Positions 22,658 through 34,721 are shown, counted from the stretch's first letter. The stretch is DNA of 64,000 nt from Candolleomyces eurysporus (GCA_027579435.1 JANBPK010001054.1:1-64000), one strand, 5' to 3'. Numbers and translations are program-made. The notes: generated by a model not told the origin, from the letters alone.

Positions 22658-23866
22658 TTACTGGTCCCATGACTCGTAGCTAGCGATTTCCTCCTTGAAC
22701 ACTTCGTCAACGGTGACGCTGCCGTTAGGGTTCGTGTGAAAGCCTGGAGATAGGAGCCTGAAGTTTTGATAGGCTGTGTTACGGCCGCACGAGGAACAGG
22801 GATAAGACTGGACGCTAATCGGATAACCCGCACAATACCGGCATCTCAGGGTTTTCAAGCTAATCATGAGTCGCGCCCTCCCAGGTCCAGGGATGTTGCT
22901 ATCGTAGACGTGAACGGGATTATCGTTGTTGAGATAGATAGCCTCGGGATCGTCGACCGATATCTCTCGACCGCAATCTACGCAGTTCCTGGGACTGGTG
23001 AACATTGCCACTTGACAGCCCAAGTTATCACACCCCAAACTACCCAATGTGACGGTCAATGACTGCACACCGGACTTGTGCAAAACAGCCTGGTCCCGAA
23101 CCCATAGCAGTCGGCATGCTGTCTGCAGACCCAGCGTCTCAAGCTCGTCCAAAGGCCGAACGGGTCTTTCGGTCACGATATCCGATAAACCCTCTTTCAG
23201 CCACTTGGCGACTTTATGAGCGCGAGCGAGGACCACTTTCTCGACGGGGCTCAGAGAGAGCTTAGATAGATTGTCTATTGCGTGTTCCCTGATCTGCATT
23301 AAGGCGGCCACTTTAGTTGACAGATCTTTATAAGAGGGTTCCGTTCGCTTAGCAGCTGAACTCACCTCCTTCATTTGCCATCTAGTCGACAGATTGAGTA
23401 CGCCAACCCACTCCTCCTTCACCAACTTGAACGATCCAGATATCAGATCTCGGGGTCTGCAATGGTGGTCATCGTCATTTCAGAAACATTCGAGGGTGGA
23501 TAGCTGGCTGCGCTAATTACGTGGGGTATAACACTCTCAGTAGAGCATCAAAGTCAGAGGCTTGATACCCCTCCAGTACGATGGGGTGCTCCCTGTCCCT
23601 CCCCTCGACTCTCTGATCTTCACCAGTCGGCAGGTCAAACATTCCAGCCAAGACATCGGAGTTCTCGATGAGTCTGTGAGGCGATACCGGGAAGATTATC
23701 TCTTCGACCTGCGACAAACGGCTTCCAGCTTAAAATCACGGTTGTCATATTGTAGAGAGATGGGTTAACGCACTTTGAAGAAAAAGACAATATCCCACTG
23801 TACAGGCTGAGGGCGTCTACGAATCGCCTGTGTCGACGCTCCCCCTGAAGTGCTATCGCCAGACAT
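22658..23866 (-). CDS. BTB/POZ protein with C-terminal CxxC knuckles (copy D)
   Basis: Exons 23866-23774, 23708-23521, 23456-23366 and 23293-22658 give 335 residues. The start ATG opens MSGDSTSGGAS. BTB landmarks are VQWDIVFFFKVEEIIFPVS, VLAGMFDLPTGEDQ and HPIVLEGYQASDFDALLRVL. They are followed by EEWVGVLNLSTRWQMKE and LSPVEKVVLARAHKVAKWLK. C-terminal cysteines: CDNLGCQVAMF, NCVDCGREISVDDPEAIYL, LRCRYCAGYPI and PCSSCGRN; the ending is EEIASYESWDQ. The 3' half of intron 3 is in frame with exon 4, so retention of that intron would not immediately stop translation. The gene lies 300 bp upstream of E in map order; the F-G pair repeats the same spacing. Confidence 0.87.
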
Positions 23867-24166
23867 GCTGATACAGGTTATGGTGGTGAAGGGAAAAGAG
23901 CACTATGATCCCGATTCGTATCAATTGATATATGTTTCGAAGGTCACGTTGTATGCTGCTCCCCGTGGACTGTCCGATTAGGCACGAAACCGATGTTTCT
24001 ATTGAAAAACTTGATGTGGGGACCTTGACCCCGCATTGAAATGCACGAGGCTGGATCGCCGGATTTGCAGTCGTAGACTCAGAGAACGTTTACGAGGTAC
24101 AATTCTTCATCGAGCGTACTACTAGTCATCCTACTCCCAGTACAAGCACGGAATCAGGATGAGTAA

Positions 24167-25367
24167 CTACTGATCCCAAGATTCGTATCTGGTAATCTCG
24201 TCCCCGAACTCCTCGAGAATTTTCTTGGATGCACCCTCGACCACGCTACGACACGCGATCAGCCTGAAATTCTGGTAGGAGGTACCGCGGGAACATGAGG
24301 GACAGGTATATGTTCCACAAGAGATCGGGCGGTTCGAGCAGTTCCTGCATCGCAAATAATCCAAGTTGATGGTGATATTCGCCGTGGCAGGTGCAGTTAA
24401 GGACGCTGGAAGAGTAGTAGCGACGCCTGTCGCAGACGAGCTGGTACATATATAGATGGCGTTGCGATCATCTACACCTATTTTCCGACTGCAGTAGTTA
24501 CAGCTTCTATCATTCGGGAACACTGCAGCTTGGCAGCTTTGGCACCCGAGCATCCCGAGGGTCAGGACAAAGCCTGCGCTGAGTGGCGTTCGAAGCGTCT
24601 GATTCTGGATCCACAGCAAGGTGCACGCCGTCTCCACCCCGAGCTGTGATTTGAGTTCTGCCAGGGGTAGGATCGTATCTTCGGAGACAATTTCGTTCAA
24701 GCCTTCCCGAAGCCAATGCGCGACTTCATACTCTTGAGCCAGGGAGACCTTCTCCACGGACCCAAGGGACATATCTGACAGTTTAGCGATAGAATGTTTT
24801 CGGATCTATGAGAATCCCAGGATTAAGATGATACGTTCAGCAGTTCAATCTCGGACGAAGGATCCAGACTGGACGTACATTCTTCATGGCCCATCGTTTA
24901 GACAAACTGGGTACACCAATCCAGTCCTCCTTTGTTAATTTTAGACTACCTTCAATCAGCTCTTCAATCCTACGCCTAAGTCTGAGAACAATAGGCCGGG
25001 CCAAATATGTGCTACAGACTTACGTGGGGTATAGTACCTTGATCAACGCAGCAAAGTCGGCTGCCTTATATCCCTCGAGGACGATTGGACGACGACTGTT
25101 CTGCCCTTCGATGTCCTGCCCATCTTCAGCCTGGGGCATCAGGAACATATCTTCGAACACCTCCGAATGCTGGGTAAACCTATACCGAGGAACCTCAAAG
25201 AGGGTGTCTTCGACCTCAGCCGTCCCCTGATCAGCCATTGCCGTACTAGGTCAATCCATCGTAGGACGCCAACTCACCTTGAAGAACACCATAACCCCCC
25301 AACGTACGTCTGCAACTCGACGTGTTGTTCCTAGAGGCTTTCCGCCGGATTGACTGTCAGTCGACAT
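24167..25367 (-). CDS. BTB/POZ protein with C-terminal CxxC knuckles (copy E)
   Basis: Exons 25367-25278, 25214-25024, 24975-24879 and 24805-24167 give 338 residues. Landmarks: RWGVMVFFKVEDTLFEVPRY, VFEDMFLMPQAEDGQD, PIVLEGYKAADFAALIKVL, EDWIGVPSLSKRWAMKN, VEKVSLAQEYEVAHWLREGL, and the cysteine pairs CQSCQAAVF, CNYCSRKIGVDD, LRCRNCSN and TCPSCSRG, ending RYESWDQ. Intron 1 ends in GAG instead of CAG and contains an in-frame ATG (25238) that would start MADQGTAEVEDTLFEVP; copy G has the same arrangement. Exon 3 is 6 nt longer than in the other copies. It is the partner of G in the tandem duplication. Confidence 0.85.
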
Positions 25368-25564
25368 GGTCCGGTGATGGTCGAAAGGAAAGGCGAGCCG
25401 GCGCTTAATCCATCGATTATGGGGAGATCAGATGTCAGCACGCTACACAAGGCAGAACCTGTGGCGTCAAATCACTCTTCTTGTTTCTACTGGCCAGGAC
25501 ACAACAGGCGCAAGGCTGATTGCTCGGCGTTTGATTTCTTCAGCTGACCAAAAATGACTGTAAA

Positions 25565-27362
25565 TAAAGTTACTTGAGTTAGTAACTTTATCTAACTTTC
25601 CGCCTGCAAGTTAGGGTCTCTAACGTGGCTACAATTGGTCGTTTTCCACGCAACCGGCCAAGTGAACGTGTCACCGGTGTTTTTGAGATATATCCATAAT
25701 GCCAGCTCATAGAGGGTCTGTAGCTACAAGATCTGTGGTTTTTCAACCCTTATTATGTTCGAGGAGGCAAAGAATCCCATTTCCTCTGTTGATCTGGTTC
25801 ACTCTTTCGGTGTCGTCACTCAAACATGAAATCACACAAATTTTACTCGTATATACAGTGTGATCACTCATAGAGGAGGCGATCTTGGCAATCAAATGTC
25901 GCATTGAAGGATAAGAGGTAGTTGCTTCCTAGTTAAATCATCCCTCTGCAACTTTCTCGGTGACTAACTGCTGGAAAAATATGTCATTTCTGAGGAGTCA
26001 GAGGGTCAAATACACCCAGAAAATTAGTTCAATACCTTATATGGCTCTGAATGCAGCCAGAGAACGTCTCCTTTGAATATAGATGATTTGAGGAAGACTT
26101 ATCAATCAACAACCATGCCAACGCAGAAATGTTAACTTATGCTGTTAGCGTAAGTTAACAACAAGTTAACTTGTTCCCAACTTGGATTAACTTGATTTAC
26201 TTGACGCTAACGTGGGTCTAACTTGAATACCTTGACCTTGATTTAAGGGCAAAGAACAGCGAGGAGGACAAATAACCGTGGGCCAACCAAGCTCACATAC
26301 CCGTTCACACGGCTTTGACGCTGACATGAGCATCTCGTTGCAGGACGAATGTTCAAGGCCGCTCTAGCACTCTAGCACTGAACCGATACCAAGCTCCAAC
26401 TGACAGTGGCAATACCAAACTCGACAGAACAACACTGAGATTGAATCTACCGAACAACATTAAACACAAAGGATACATTTACATGTAATACGACTACAGC
26501 AGCAACACGTAATAAGACCTCCTACCCTTCATCTGACAACACCTCATTTCCATCCTCGTCGATCAACGCGTAGTACGCCCCCTTGTACTTCCTTCGCTTT
26601 GCACTTGGCCGTGTAGCTCTCTCTTCCAACACCTCTCGCTTTTCAGATTGCAAGCGTGAGCGTAAATGTCGTGCTGGGGCTGGTTGATGTGGGCTGGGTA
26701 ACACGGTGAATACGGGCGAAAAATGCAGGGTTTGTTCGGGCTTTGGTGATGGGACCGAGCCTCCAGGTGGGACAGGACGAGGACGAGGACGAGGAGTTCC
26801 AGGTGGAATGATGATGAAGCGACGGAGCTCACGGGGAAGGGCAGGCAATGGTCGCGAGCCAGGAACAATCTCTGCGAGTCCCAGATCTGTTGGAGTTGTT
26901 GGAAAGCTGAATGACTGATCACCAGGAAGAATTGGAAGGATCGGGGAGGTTTCTGGGGTAACGTCGACAATAGTGGACCTGACAACTCGCCTAAGTGCTC
27001 CAACCGTACCCTCCAAAGATAGGACACGGGTATCCACAACACCTGGAATTGACGCAGCATAAGCCTGCTCATACCTAGTGGGGGCCCGTACCAACCGTCC
27101 TTTGTATGCATTCCTCTCCAGATCCGACAATGAATATTCAACCTCGTCTCCTAAAGCTCCGTGGTAGGCGAATAGAAAAATGAGGTTATCGTCTCCCGCC
27201 GTCCTTCCCATATGAAAGCGAGCCACGACGACATGGAAAAGAATAGACGCGACTTGTGAAACGACATGGTGGTCGAGGAAAGATTTACTTAAGCTGAAAA
27301 AGTTAGAAAAAGTTAAATTAGTAAGGGAACAAGTTACGTGCACAAGTAACTTTGTTAACCAC
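25565..27362. mobile_element. 1.8-kb TIR insertion flanked by a long direct repeat
   Basis: The left end AAAGTTACTTGAGTTAGTAA matches the inverted right end (AAAGTTACTTGTGCACGTAA). The flanks repeat ACCAAAAATGACTGTAAAT (left, ending at about 25564) and ACCAAAATGACTGTAAAT (right, from about 27361). The duplicated copy of this locus near 30120-30140 has no insertion and reads across a single equivalent site, so this really is an inserted segment. The interior is rich in TAACTT motifs (26130-26240, 27300-27350). An 18-bp target duplication would be unusually long for a TIR element; part may be flanking similarity. I cannot assign the superfamily. Confidence 0.6.
26522..27293 (-). CDS. Unknown proline-rich protein, likely last exon of an element gene
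   Basis: This open frame fills the right half of the 1.8-kb insertion. A splice acceptor (CTTTTTCAG) precedes 27293, and the first internal ATG is at 27211 (MGRTAGDDNLIFLFAYHGAL). The N-terminal part is hydrophobic then charged. The middle is proline- and arginine-rich (PPGTPRPRPRPVPPGGS), and the end is basic then acidic (RPSAKRRKYKGAYYALIDED), stopping at 26522. The frame runs on upstream to 27412 beyond the element edge, which I take as chance. No domain is recognised. It may be the 3' exon of a larger transposon protein whose 5' part was deleted. Confidence 0.4.
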
Positions 27363-27490
27363 CAAAATGACTGTAAATTGCGAATGACATGTCCATTTCG
27401 GACGCAACACACATATCTCCTTCAACTACTAGGCTTTATTTCGGTGCCTAATGACACGACCACTACGCGTTGGGAGATTTTCTTTTTCTT

Positions 27491-27620
27491 CTAGCATATC
27501 CTGATCTGCTTCAAGTCTAACGTTAGTATCCGAGTCTCCCCCATTGACTCGGATTCATCGTCTTTAAGGTCCTGCTCGTTCTGTCGTGTAAACATCAGCG
27601 TCGAAATGATTCCGAGTACT
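27491..27620 (-). pseudogene. Truncated 3' end of a DUF6533-type membrane protein gene
   Basis: On the minus strand the frame IISTLMFTRQNEQDLKDDES, followed by MGETRILTLDLKQIRIC and a TAG at 27491, matches the C-terminus of the gene at 30180-32087 almost residue for residue. Nothing upstream matches the rest of that gene, because the sequence passes into BTB fragment F. It marks the end of the first duplication unit. Confidence 0.65.
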
Positions 27621-27779
27621 ATTACCCATATATCTCGTAGCTAGCTCTTTATGGCTTTCCACGTCGAATTTGTCAACATGTAACATGGTGAACGCAGGCG
27701 TGCGAAAAGCTATTGTCTCGAGTAAGTCTGCTGCTGACCTCTCGTTCGCCTCTGTTTGCGATGCCTAGTTGGTCTAGGA

Positions 27780-28404
27780 GAATGATACCCTCCAATGCAT
27801 GCCCGTCGCCAACGAAGGACGTTTCTTATCGCAAGCTCCCCGATCTGCATGAACGCGGCCACTTCAAATGACCAGTCGAGAGGATTATGTTCATGCAAAA
27901 CGAGACTTACCTCCCCCATTTGCCATCTAGTCGACAAACTGATTATACCAACCCACTCCTCCTTTTCCAACTTGAACGTCCTGGATATCAGATCGCGGGT
28001 ATACGGTAACTCCAATCGTCATTTCAAGAAAATTTCGGAAGGCGACTATCTGGTAGCGCGACTTACGTGGGGTATAAGACTCTGAGTAGAGCGTAATCGG
28101 ACGCTTGTTACCCTTCTAGCACGATGGGATGTCCTGACCTTCGACTCTCTGATCTTCACCAGTCAGTCGGGAAGTTAAACATTCCAGCAAACATGTTGGA
28201 GCGCCCAACGAGTCTGTGAGGTTATACCTGGAAAGTGAGGTCCCTTCGACCTGCCACACACGGCCTCCTGATTAATATCACGGTACACATGTTCTATTCA
28301 GACGGATTAACCCACTCTGAAGAAGAGAAGATCCCACTGTACAGGCTGTGGACGCCTCCGAGTCTCTGGTGTCGACGCTCCACTGGATGTGCATCGCCAG
28401 ACAT
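27780..28404 (-). pseudogene. BTB fragment F: N-terminal half, broken
   Basis: The start region (MSGDAHPVERRHQ from 28404) shifts frame before the BTB fold. The fold is recognisable in pieces (TGEDQRVEGQD, then GNKRPI) but has frameshifts and a TAA where other copies read GYQ. The linker KLEKEEWVGIISLSTRWQMG (about 27990-27915) is intact, and the next exon stops resembling the family after about ten residues near 27800. Its upstream sequence (28405-28700) resembles that of D and A. It is the truncated partner of D. Confidence 0.7.
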
Positions 28405-28714
28405 GGTTAGACGATTCGTTATTGTGAGGAGGAAAGATAAGCACTACAGCGCTCGATTGTATCGATTGATATAGGATGCGATTGCGACAGTCACCTTGGA
28501 ACGCCTCGTACCGGGGAAATCTTCTCATTGGCTGTACGACTGAGCACTAAACCTATGTTTCTATTGACAATCTTAATGTGGGGATCTTTCCAATGCGCGA
28601 TGCCGAAACACCAGACCTCTAGTAGTAGCCCGGAACGCCTCCAAGGCTATGTCTTCTCATCGAGCGCGCTACGCCTACGCCTGTTACATAAAAACAAAGA
28701 ACCAGAACGATTAA

Positions 28715-29937
28715 CTATTGGTCCCATGACTGGTATCTGGAAATCTCGTCCCCGAACTCCTCAATCACCTTCTGAGAAGCACTGGTACCCTCGAGCTCAC
28801 TTCTACCGTGTCTGAGCCTAAAATAATTGTACCCAGTGCTGCAGGAGCACGAGGGACAGGTATACGAGCTGCAGAGGAGCACCTTCATATCGCAGCTTGT
28901 ACACCTCAAAATGTTCAGGTCGATAGTGAAGCTCATCGTCGCTGGAGAGCCTGCGGACTGCGAAAGGAAAATCGTCTTGACTGAGGTGGACGAACCATCA
29001 TTTATGTAAAAGGCATTGCGGTCGTCTACCGATATTATCCGAGAGCAGCTGTAGCAGTTTGTGTCGCTCGTGAACATCGCAGCTTGGCAGCTATGGCATC
29101 CGAGCATCCTGAGGGTCAGGACGAGCCCTGCGCTGAGTGGGGCTCGAAGCGTCTGGTTCTGGATCCACAACAAGGTGCACGCTGTGTCAACCCCAAGCTG
29201 TGATTTGAGTTCTGCTAAGGGTCGGATTGGATCCTCGGAAACGATCTCGTTCAAACCCTCTCGGAGCCAGTTGGCGACCTCGTACTCTCTAGCCAAAACG
29301 ACTTTTTCCACCGGGTTCAGAGACATTTCTGACATTTTAACGATGGCCTGGTTTCTGATCTGTAAAGATGGGTTCACCAGAGGCGTAAGCTCATGCAGTC
29401 AGTTGCTCGGCATATTGAGCCAAGCATCATATTGGAGGATATGACGTACCCTCTTCATACCCCATCTTTTCGATAAGTTGAGCACACCGATCCAGTCCTC
29501 CTTCGTCAGTTTCCAAGTACCTGAAATGACATCGTCGAGGCTATTAAAAGCATTGATAAACGATCCACCAGGTCGAGGGCGCGATCTTACGTGGGGTATA
29601 GAACCTTGATTAAAGCAGCGCAATCCGCTGCCTTGTATCCTTCGAAAACGATGGGATGATCCCTGGACCGTCCTTCAATGCCCTGCCCATCTTCAGCCTG
29701 GGGCATCAGAAACATATCTTCGAATACTTCAGAATGTTCCGTGAATCTATTCCGAGGAACCTCGAAAATGGTCTCTTCGACCTGAACCGTTCCTTGATCA
29801 GCCATTGCAATACAACCTCAACATTCAGTTAGATAGATCAACCCACCTTNAAAAAACACCATACCGCCCCAGAACACATCTGCAACTCGACGTGTTGCGC
29901 CTGGGGACTCTCCGGCGGATTGACTGTCGGTCGACAT
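28715..29937 (-). CDS. BTB/POZ protein with C-terminal CxxC knuckles (copy G)
   Basis: Exons 29937-29847, 29781-29591, 29540-29450 and 29359-28715 give 338 residues once the N at 29850 is dropped; exon 1 then ends MVFFK as in the other copies. Landmarks: VEETIFEVPRNRFTEHSEVF, EDMFLMPQAEDGQG, HPIVFEGYKAADCAALIKVL, EDWIGVLNLSKRWGMKR, VEKVVLAREYEVANWLREGL. Cysteines: CHSCQAAMF, CYSCSRIISVDD, LRCTSCDMK, TCPSCSCS; the end is RYQSWDQ. Intron 1 contains an in-frame ATG at 29805 (MADQGTVQVEETIFEVP), equivalent to that in copy E. It is the duplicate of E and is followed in map order by the full DUF6533-type gene. Confidence 0.85.
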
Positions 29938-30179
29938 AGCTTGGTGATAATCGAAGGAAAGAAGAGCTGGCGCTTAATCCATCGATAATGGTGAGATCAG
30001 ATGTCAGCACGCTGACACAAGGCAGAATTTGTAGCGTCAAATCACCTCTTTAAGCCACGAACATATTTGAATTGATCAGGACATCACAGGCACGAGGCTG
30101 CAGAGTGTTCGATTCCTTGAGTTGATTAAAATAGACAAATTGGCAGTATTTCTATTTTGGGCGCAACATACATCAACTA

Positions 30180-32087
30180 CTATAATTTATATGGGTGCCT
30201 AATGACACAAGCACTACACGTTAGGAGTTTTCTCTTTTTCTTCTGGCTTATCCTGATCTGTTTCAAATCCAACGTCCGTGTCCGAGTCTCCCCCCCATTG
30301 ACTCGGATTCGTCGTCCTCAAGGTCTCTCTGGTTCCGCCGCGTAAACATCAGCGTTGAGATGATTCTGCTGGTATTTGTCGTTTCCCTGCGTTCGCCTAT
30401 CTTCTTCATGTTGATGAGTAGACGAGTGACCAGCATGGGTATTGCGACATGGGATAGACTGCTCAGTGAGGTGTGTGCATGCGCAAGAATGGGTCAAATT
30501 CTGCAAAAAAAATACAGAATGAGTGGGAACTTACACCTCGACGATGCGGTATTCGGTGAGTATCGTCTGTGAATGGGTTGGAAATCAGTTCTCCACGTAT
30601 GGACTCAGAAGCCAGAAGTTTCAACTCACGATGAAACCTGACGTGGTCACAACCGAATCGGTGACACGAATGGCTGGAGGACATTTACTCGATAAGCCTG
30701 CAAAAGATCCATGGTGGAGAGATAAGGACGTACCGATTGTGCCCAGATAATAAATTGCCCCATCTCGACGTATGACATTGATCAACGATCCATTTTGTCG
30801 ACGGTATCGGATGATCAAAGTTGCGATACTAATACATGCGGTGACTGGAGAGTTCGGTAAGATGTGTGACCCTGAATTGCGACTTTGGCTTTGAGGCCGG
30901 TACTTACTTGCGGTCCTGGATAGATTGACATAGCGAAGGACAATCCAGTAGTTTTGAGTGACTTTGGATGGCATCTGGAAGTTGCAAGCGTATCCGAAAC
31001 GTTCGTCCAAAGGGAACGAAGGGATGGCTTGAGAGGTGAAGTCAGCCTAAGTCTAAGGCCGTAGTCATAGAAAATTCGCATACCTTTGGAGGAATTTATT
31101 GTGTACGGTAGAAGGAGTGCAAAATGAACGATCATGTATGACTGAAGGGATTAAAAAGAGTTAACTTCAGGACAATAGGGTCGAAAGGAATCATGAACGC
31201 ATTCACCATNAAAAAAGACCCCCAGCACGATCAAATATCGTCGTTTTGTGCCCAGGAGTGCGTAGAGACAGAGGAGAAGAGCGGCTGGCACCACCATCGA
31301 ATTCAATGACTAACCAATAAACATAGTACAAAGGGAATTTACCTTCAGCAGCATTCAATTTGATGAAACCTATGACTAGAGGTCTGATGCGTTAAGAGCA
31401 TTTCGATTAACGGAAATGCCGAAGGGAACTTACGGCCATTCAGCACAAATACTGTTTTACAGTGCTGCATAGAGGCAGAGTGATGGACCATTGCCCAGAT
31501 ACCCATTCATTATGAGAGCGAATTCCAACTTGTAAAGCGATTCAACACCGACCTGGAGGCTGAGAGGTAAGTACGTTCTCAGTACCACTGCAACATGTGA
31601 GTGAGACCACGATAAGGACGAAGACAGATATATACTCACTTTGGGAGTAGCAAGCGAAGTTGAGGAAGACAGAGTACTGCACGGCGAGGAACAGGATCTT
31701 CCCAGACCTCCACCTTTGTGACCAAATTTCGGATACCTATGGTTAGAAAAGCGCGTCAGTAACTATCGCACGTTCTCAGTCAATCTGAAGTACCCACCTC
31801 CTCCGAGAGGCTCGTCAGATACATGTAGATCTGAGATTAAACCAGGATTTGCGTGAGCTCATCGAGTCCGACAGTAGAGAAGGATTGGCTGACATAGGCA
31901 GAATACCCTGCAACTGGAGGGATCAAGAGTTGGGCGACGATTGAGCAGCATTTGTCAACGGTGCTTACTATAGATGTACTAGCAATAGGTTAGCCTTGGT
32001 GCAAGATCGACCAATAAGTGCAATTACCTCCTTCTTCTGAAGTATGTGAAAGTAGGCTATAGCCTCAATATCAAGTTCCGCACTCAT
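30180..32087 (-). CDS. DUF6533-type multi-pass membrane protein
   Basis: Probable start ATG at 32087 (MSAELDIEAIAYFHIL). The second block is SEIWSQRWRSGKILFLAVQY then SVFLNFACYSQ, the tryptophan-rich first motif of the fungal DUF6533 membrane proteins. Further exons give LLCLYALLGTKRRYLIVLGV and, at about 30790-30750, INVIRRDGAIYYLGTIG. The last exon reads SSLSHVAIPMLVTRLLINMK and ends in a charged tail at the TAG near 30180. Several introns of about 50-60 nt lie between, and I resolved them only in part; an N (31210) sits in one exon or its edge. The family is expanded in Agaricomycetes and its function is unknown. A full exon model cannot be guaranteed, so the gene could carry small lesions. 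Confidence 0.6.
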
Positions 32088-32099
32088 CGTTCCGCAAGG

Positions 32100-34721
32100 G
32101 ATTAAACGTCCAGGAGGAATGGGTGACCTGGTAGCAGTGGGGAAGAATGACCCCATCCGCATTGTCTTCTCATTTTTATCTTGTTCAAAGTTTGGTGTCT
32201 CTGCGTCGGGTAAGTGCACCTATGCTATCGTCGTGCCGTCAGACTTGCCTCTCAGCGAGTCGATCATAACAGGGAGTTATGTTTGAAGAGATGATCATCA
32301 TCGTGATCAACTGTGATATCAAGTCTTCCCCTGTCGATTACAATTCACTCCTCCGAAGGAAAGCCGTAAATTGCCTCCGTATATCCTTCCCGCTAGAAGA
32401 TTTCGTGGGTTGTCATAGTGCTGAGATGCTATCAGGGATCGCAGAGCGTAGTAAATCGCGAAAGATGGATGATCCTGCCATGATGCCCCCCTTTAATGAA
32501 AGGATGAAGCATCACATTTTTGATTGAGAGATTGGTGTCCTGCTCATCAGGGGGATCGCCNGCAGGGTCAATGCTCGCTAAGATTTCACAGGCAAGGGAG
32601 GAGCAGAGTATTGAAGGACTTGAAGGGAGGGAATTCAGGATGGAGAGAATTAATAAGTGAGGTTGACGACGCGACAGGGGAACGAGGAAGCAAAGGAAAG
32701 GGATGACAATGATGAAACGAGCGGAGCGGAGAAAATGGGGCCGCAAAAAGGGACTATGAAGCACTGCCGACGAAACCTTATATTGAAAAGAGACGAAAAA
32801 AGGTTAGAAACCAATTAACTCTTGCTGCACATCGCCGTGATGTACAGCCGACTTCATCTCCACACCATCGCCGCTTCACCTCCTCTCTTTCACCGTCAAA
32901 GGGATAAGCATATTGGGGGGATAAGGCGGCGAATTTCAATACCTGTATGCCGTGTGCGAATGCGCTAAATTTGTCTCTTGCATGGGTTTCACGAGGCAGT
33001 CATGGAACACTAGTACGTAGATCAGATTGTGGCTGTGATGATGACGCCTTCGAGTTATCGCCAGTATTTGGACAGATTTGGTTGCTCTCCCTCCAACTCG
33101 TGCTCCTGCGCCCTTGAGGGGTTGGCATTTGGCGTTTGCGAGTTGCTGTCTGGTGGGCTCTCTTGACCTGATCCCGATGCAGCTCGCTGAGTAGGTCGAG
33201 GAGAACTACACCCCAACTCATCCGCGAACATTCTACTGTTCGAGGGAGGGGGATGAACAAGGAGCAGATGGCTTAGTTTCTTATTGCGCTTGCTACCATC
33301 TCCCTCCATTCTCATTTCGATTAACGCCTCCCTCCCCTGTTCATCTGCTCTTCCGAGTGCCAACAGCTCCTCCGAATTCCCCTGCTACACCTGCAGGCGT
33401 CGTCGCCGGGACTAGGTGTTGAATTCTCTGCTTGTATCGTTTTGGGCGTTGCTGTCGGTATGTCTGCCCTTTCCTACGCTGGATTCGTGGCAATCCTTTC
33501 ACCATCCGTCCTTGGCCCGCACTATTTACTCACACCATGCTGGCCCTTTGACAGGCGAAGAAGCCCGGCCAATTCCCTCATCCTCACCATCCTCGCCCTA
33601 CCGCTGGCGCTTTGATACTTTCGACGACGATGCATGTAGGGATGGTGTCTGCAACGTGCCGAGCATTCTTGGCAACCGTTGCTGGCCACGTCGGTGGTGC
33701 AAATGTGCCTTCTACGATGCTGAGTGCTTTACATCGTTCTCAACGGCCCTGGTCATCTTCTCGTCCCTCTCCCTCGGCGTAAAGACCTATTCCTCGTTGA
33801 GTTGGAGTCACCATGACGGATCTCGTTGCAGGAATGTTGAATTCCCCCATACTGTTCTGTCCGTTGACTGGCATACCACCTGCTGAGTGAGTTCCTTGTC
33901 CCCGTTATCTCTTCGTCTTGTTTTTTCGTTGCTGTATTTCCTCTTCCGTTTCATCTCCTCTACCCAACGCCTCACGCGCAAGAATAAGAAATCCATTGTT
34001 TTAGCCTCAACCCTCCCACCAAACCACTTTGCTAACCTAACCGATTCTGTCACATTACAGGCACTCGTTTACCCCGTCATCGTATCTGTATCGTCCTCAA
34101 CGAGACGGGATCCATGTGGCGCTTGCTGGGCAGGGTAGATGTGAGCCTTCTGTTCCATTTGTCTCTCCACATTTTCTGTCCGTTTTGTCCCGTACCATTT
34201 CGCTTCAGTTCGCTTTTCTTTCTCTTTCTTCTTCACTGAGGGCCAATCCCATTTTCTTCTTCGACTACCTTGGGCATTTGTGCGGTCAGGTAGCAGTTGC
34301 GATGTTCAAAGTTACTACTAAGAGGTTCGAGTCGTCTCGACCACCACGTTTTCGCGCTGCCTTGCCTTAGATTGTATAGCTTCGTTCATCGACAGCCTGA
34401 CGAGTTGTTGCATTTCAGTCCGATTCAACTGCCTTCTTCCTCTGTTTCTTCCTTTCGTCCTTCATCATCTATCCATCTCTTTGTTAATCCTCCCTTGAAC
34501 TGCTGTGACTAACTAAATCGACTCGTTCGTATAGGTTTCGAATGCAAAGGTTGACGGATTGATCAACGCGTCCTTTTTCGAGCCAGGTTTTGGGCAACTC
34601 AGTGAGGTCGTCAAGTTGTATATGTTATACATCGCACTTGAATTCGTAATCGACGTGTTCCGAGGGTACAAACATAGATGTTTATGAGACTGCACTGATA
34701 TAATGTGGTTACGATGGTTAG
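32100..34721. other. Intergenic DNA, possible decayed membrane-protein copy
   Basis: Around 33380-33520 a plus-strand stretch resembles the start of a small membrane protein (PAGVVAGT, then in another frame GVEFSACIVLGVAVGMSALS), with a one-base shift between the pieces. An open frame at 33416-33886 has several cysteines but no signal peptide. The pyrimidine-rich sequence at 34140-34500 resembles that upstream of the BTB D 3' end. No complete gene is supported. An N lies at 32561. Confidence 0.35.

Larger units (their letters stand above)
22658..32087. repeat. Tandem segmental duplication (D-E-tail / F-G-DUF6533)
   Basis: Unit 1 is BTB D, BTB E and the 3' tail of a DUF6533-type gene (22658-27620). 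Unit 2 is BTB F (truncated), BTB G and the full DUF6533-type gene (27780-32087). D to E and F to G are separated by 301 and 311 bp with recognisably similar spacers. The distance from the E stop to the tail, minus the 1.8-kb insertion, equals the distance from the G stop to the matching point to within about 10 bp. The junction at about 27620-27780 removed the C-terminal part of F and the 5' part of the first DUF6533 copy. Confidence 0.72.

Noticed and set aside
33416..33886. Cysteine-containing plus-strand frame as a possible secreted effector
   Set aside because: No convincing signal peptide, no intron logic, and neighbouring frames show traces of a decayed membrane-protein gene.
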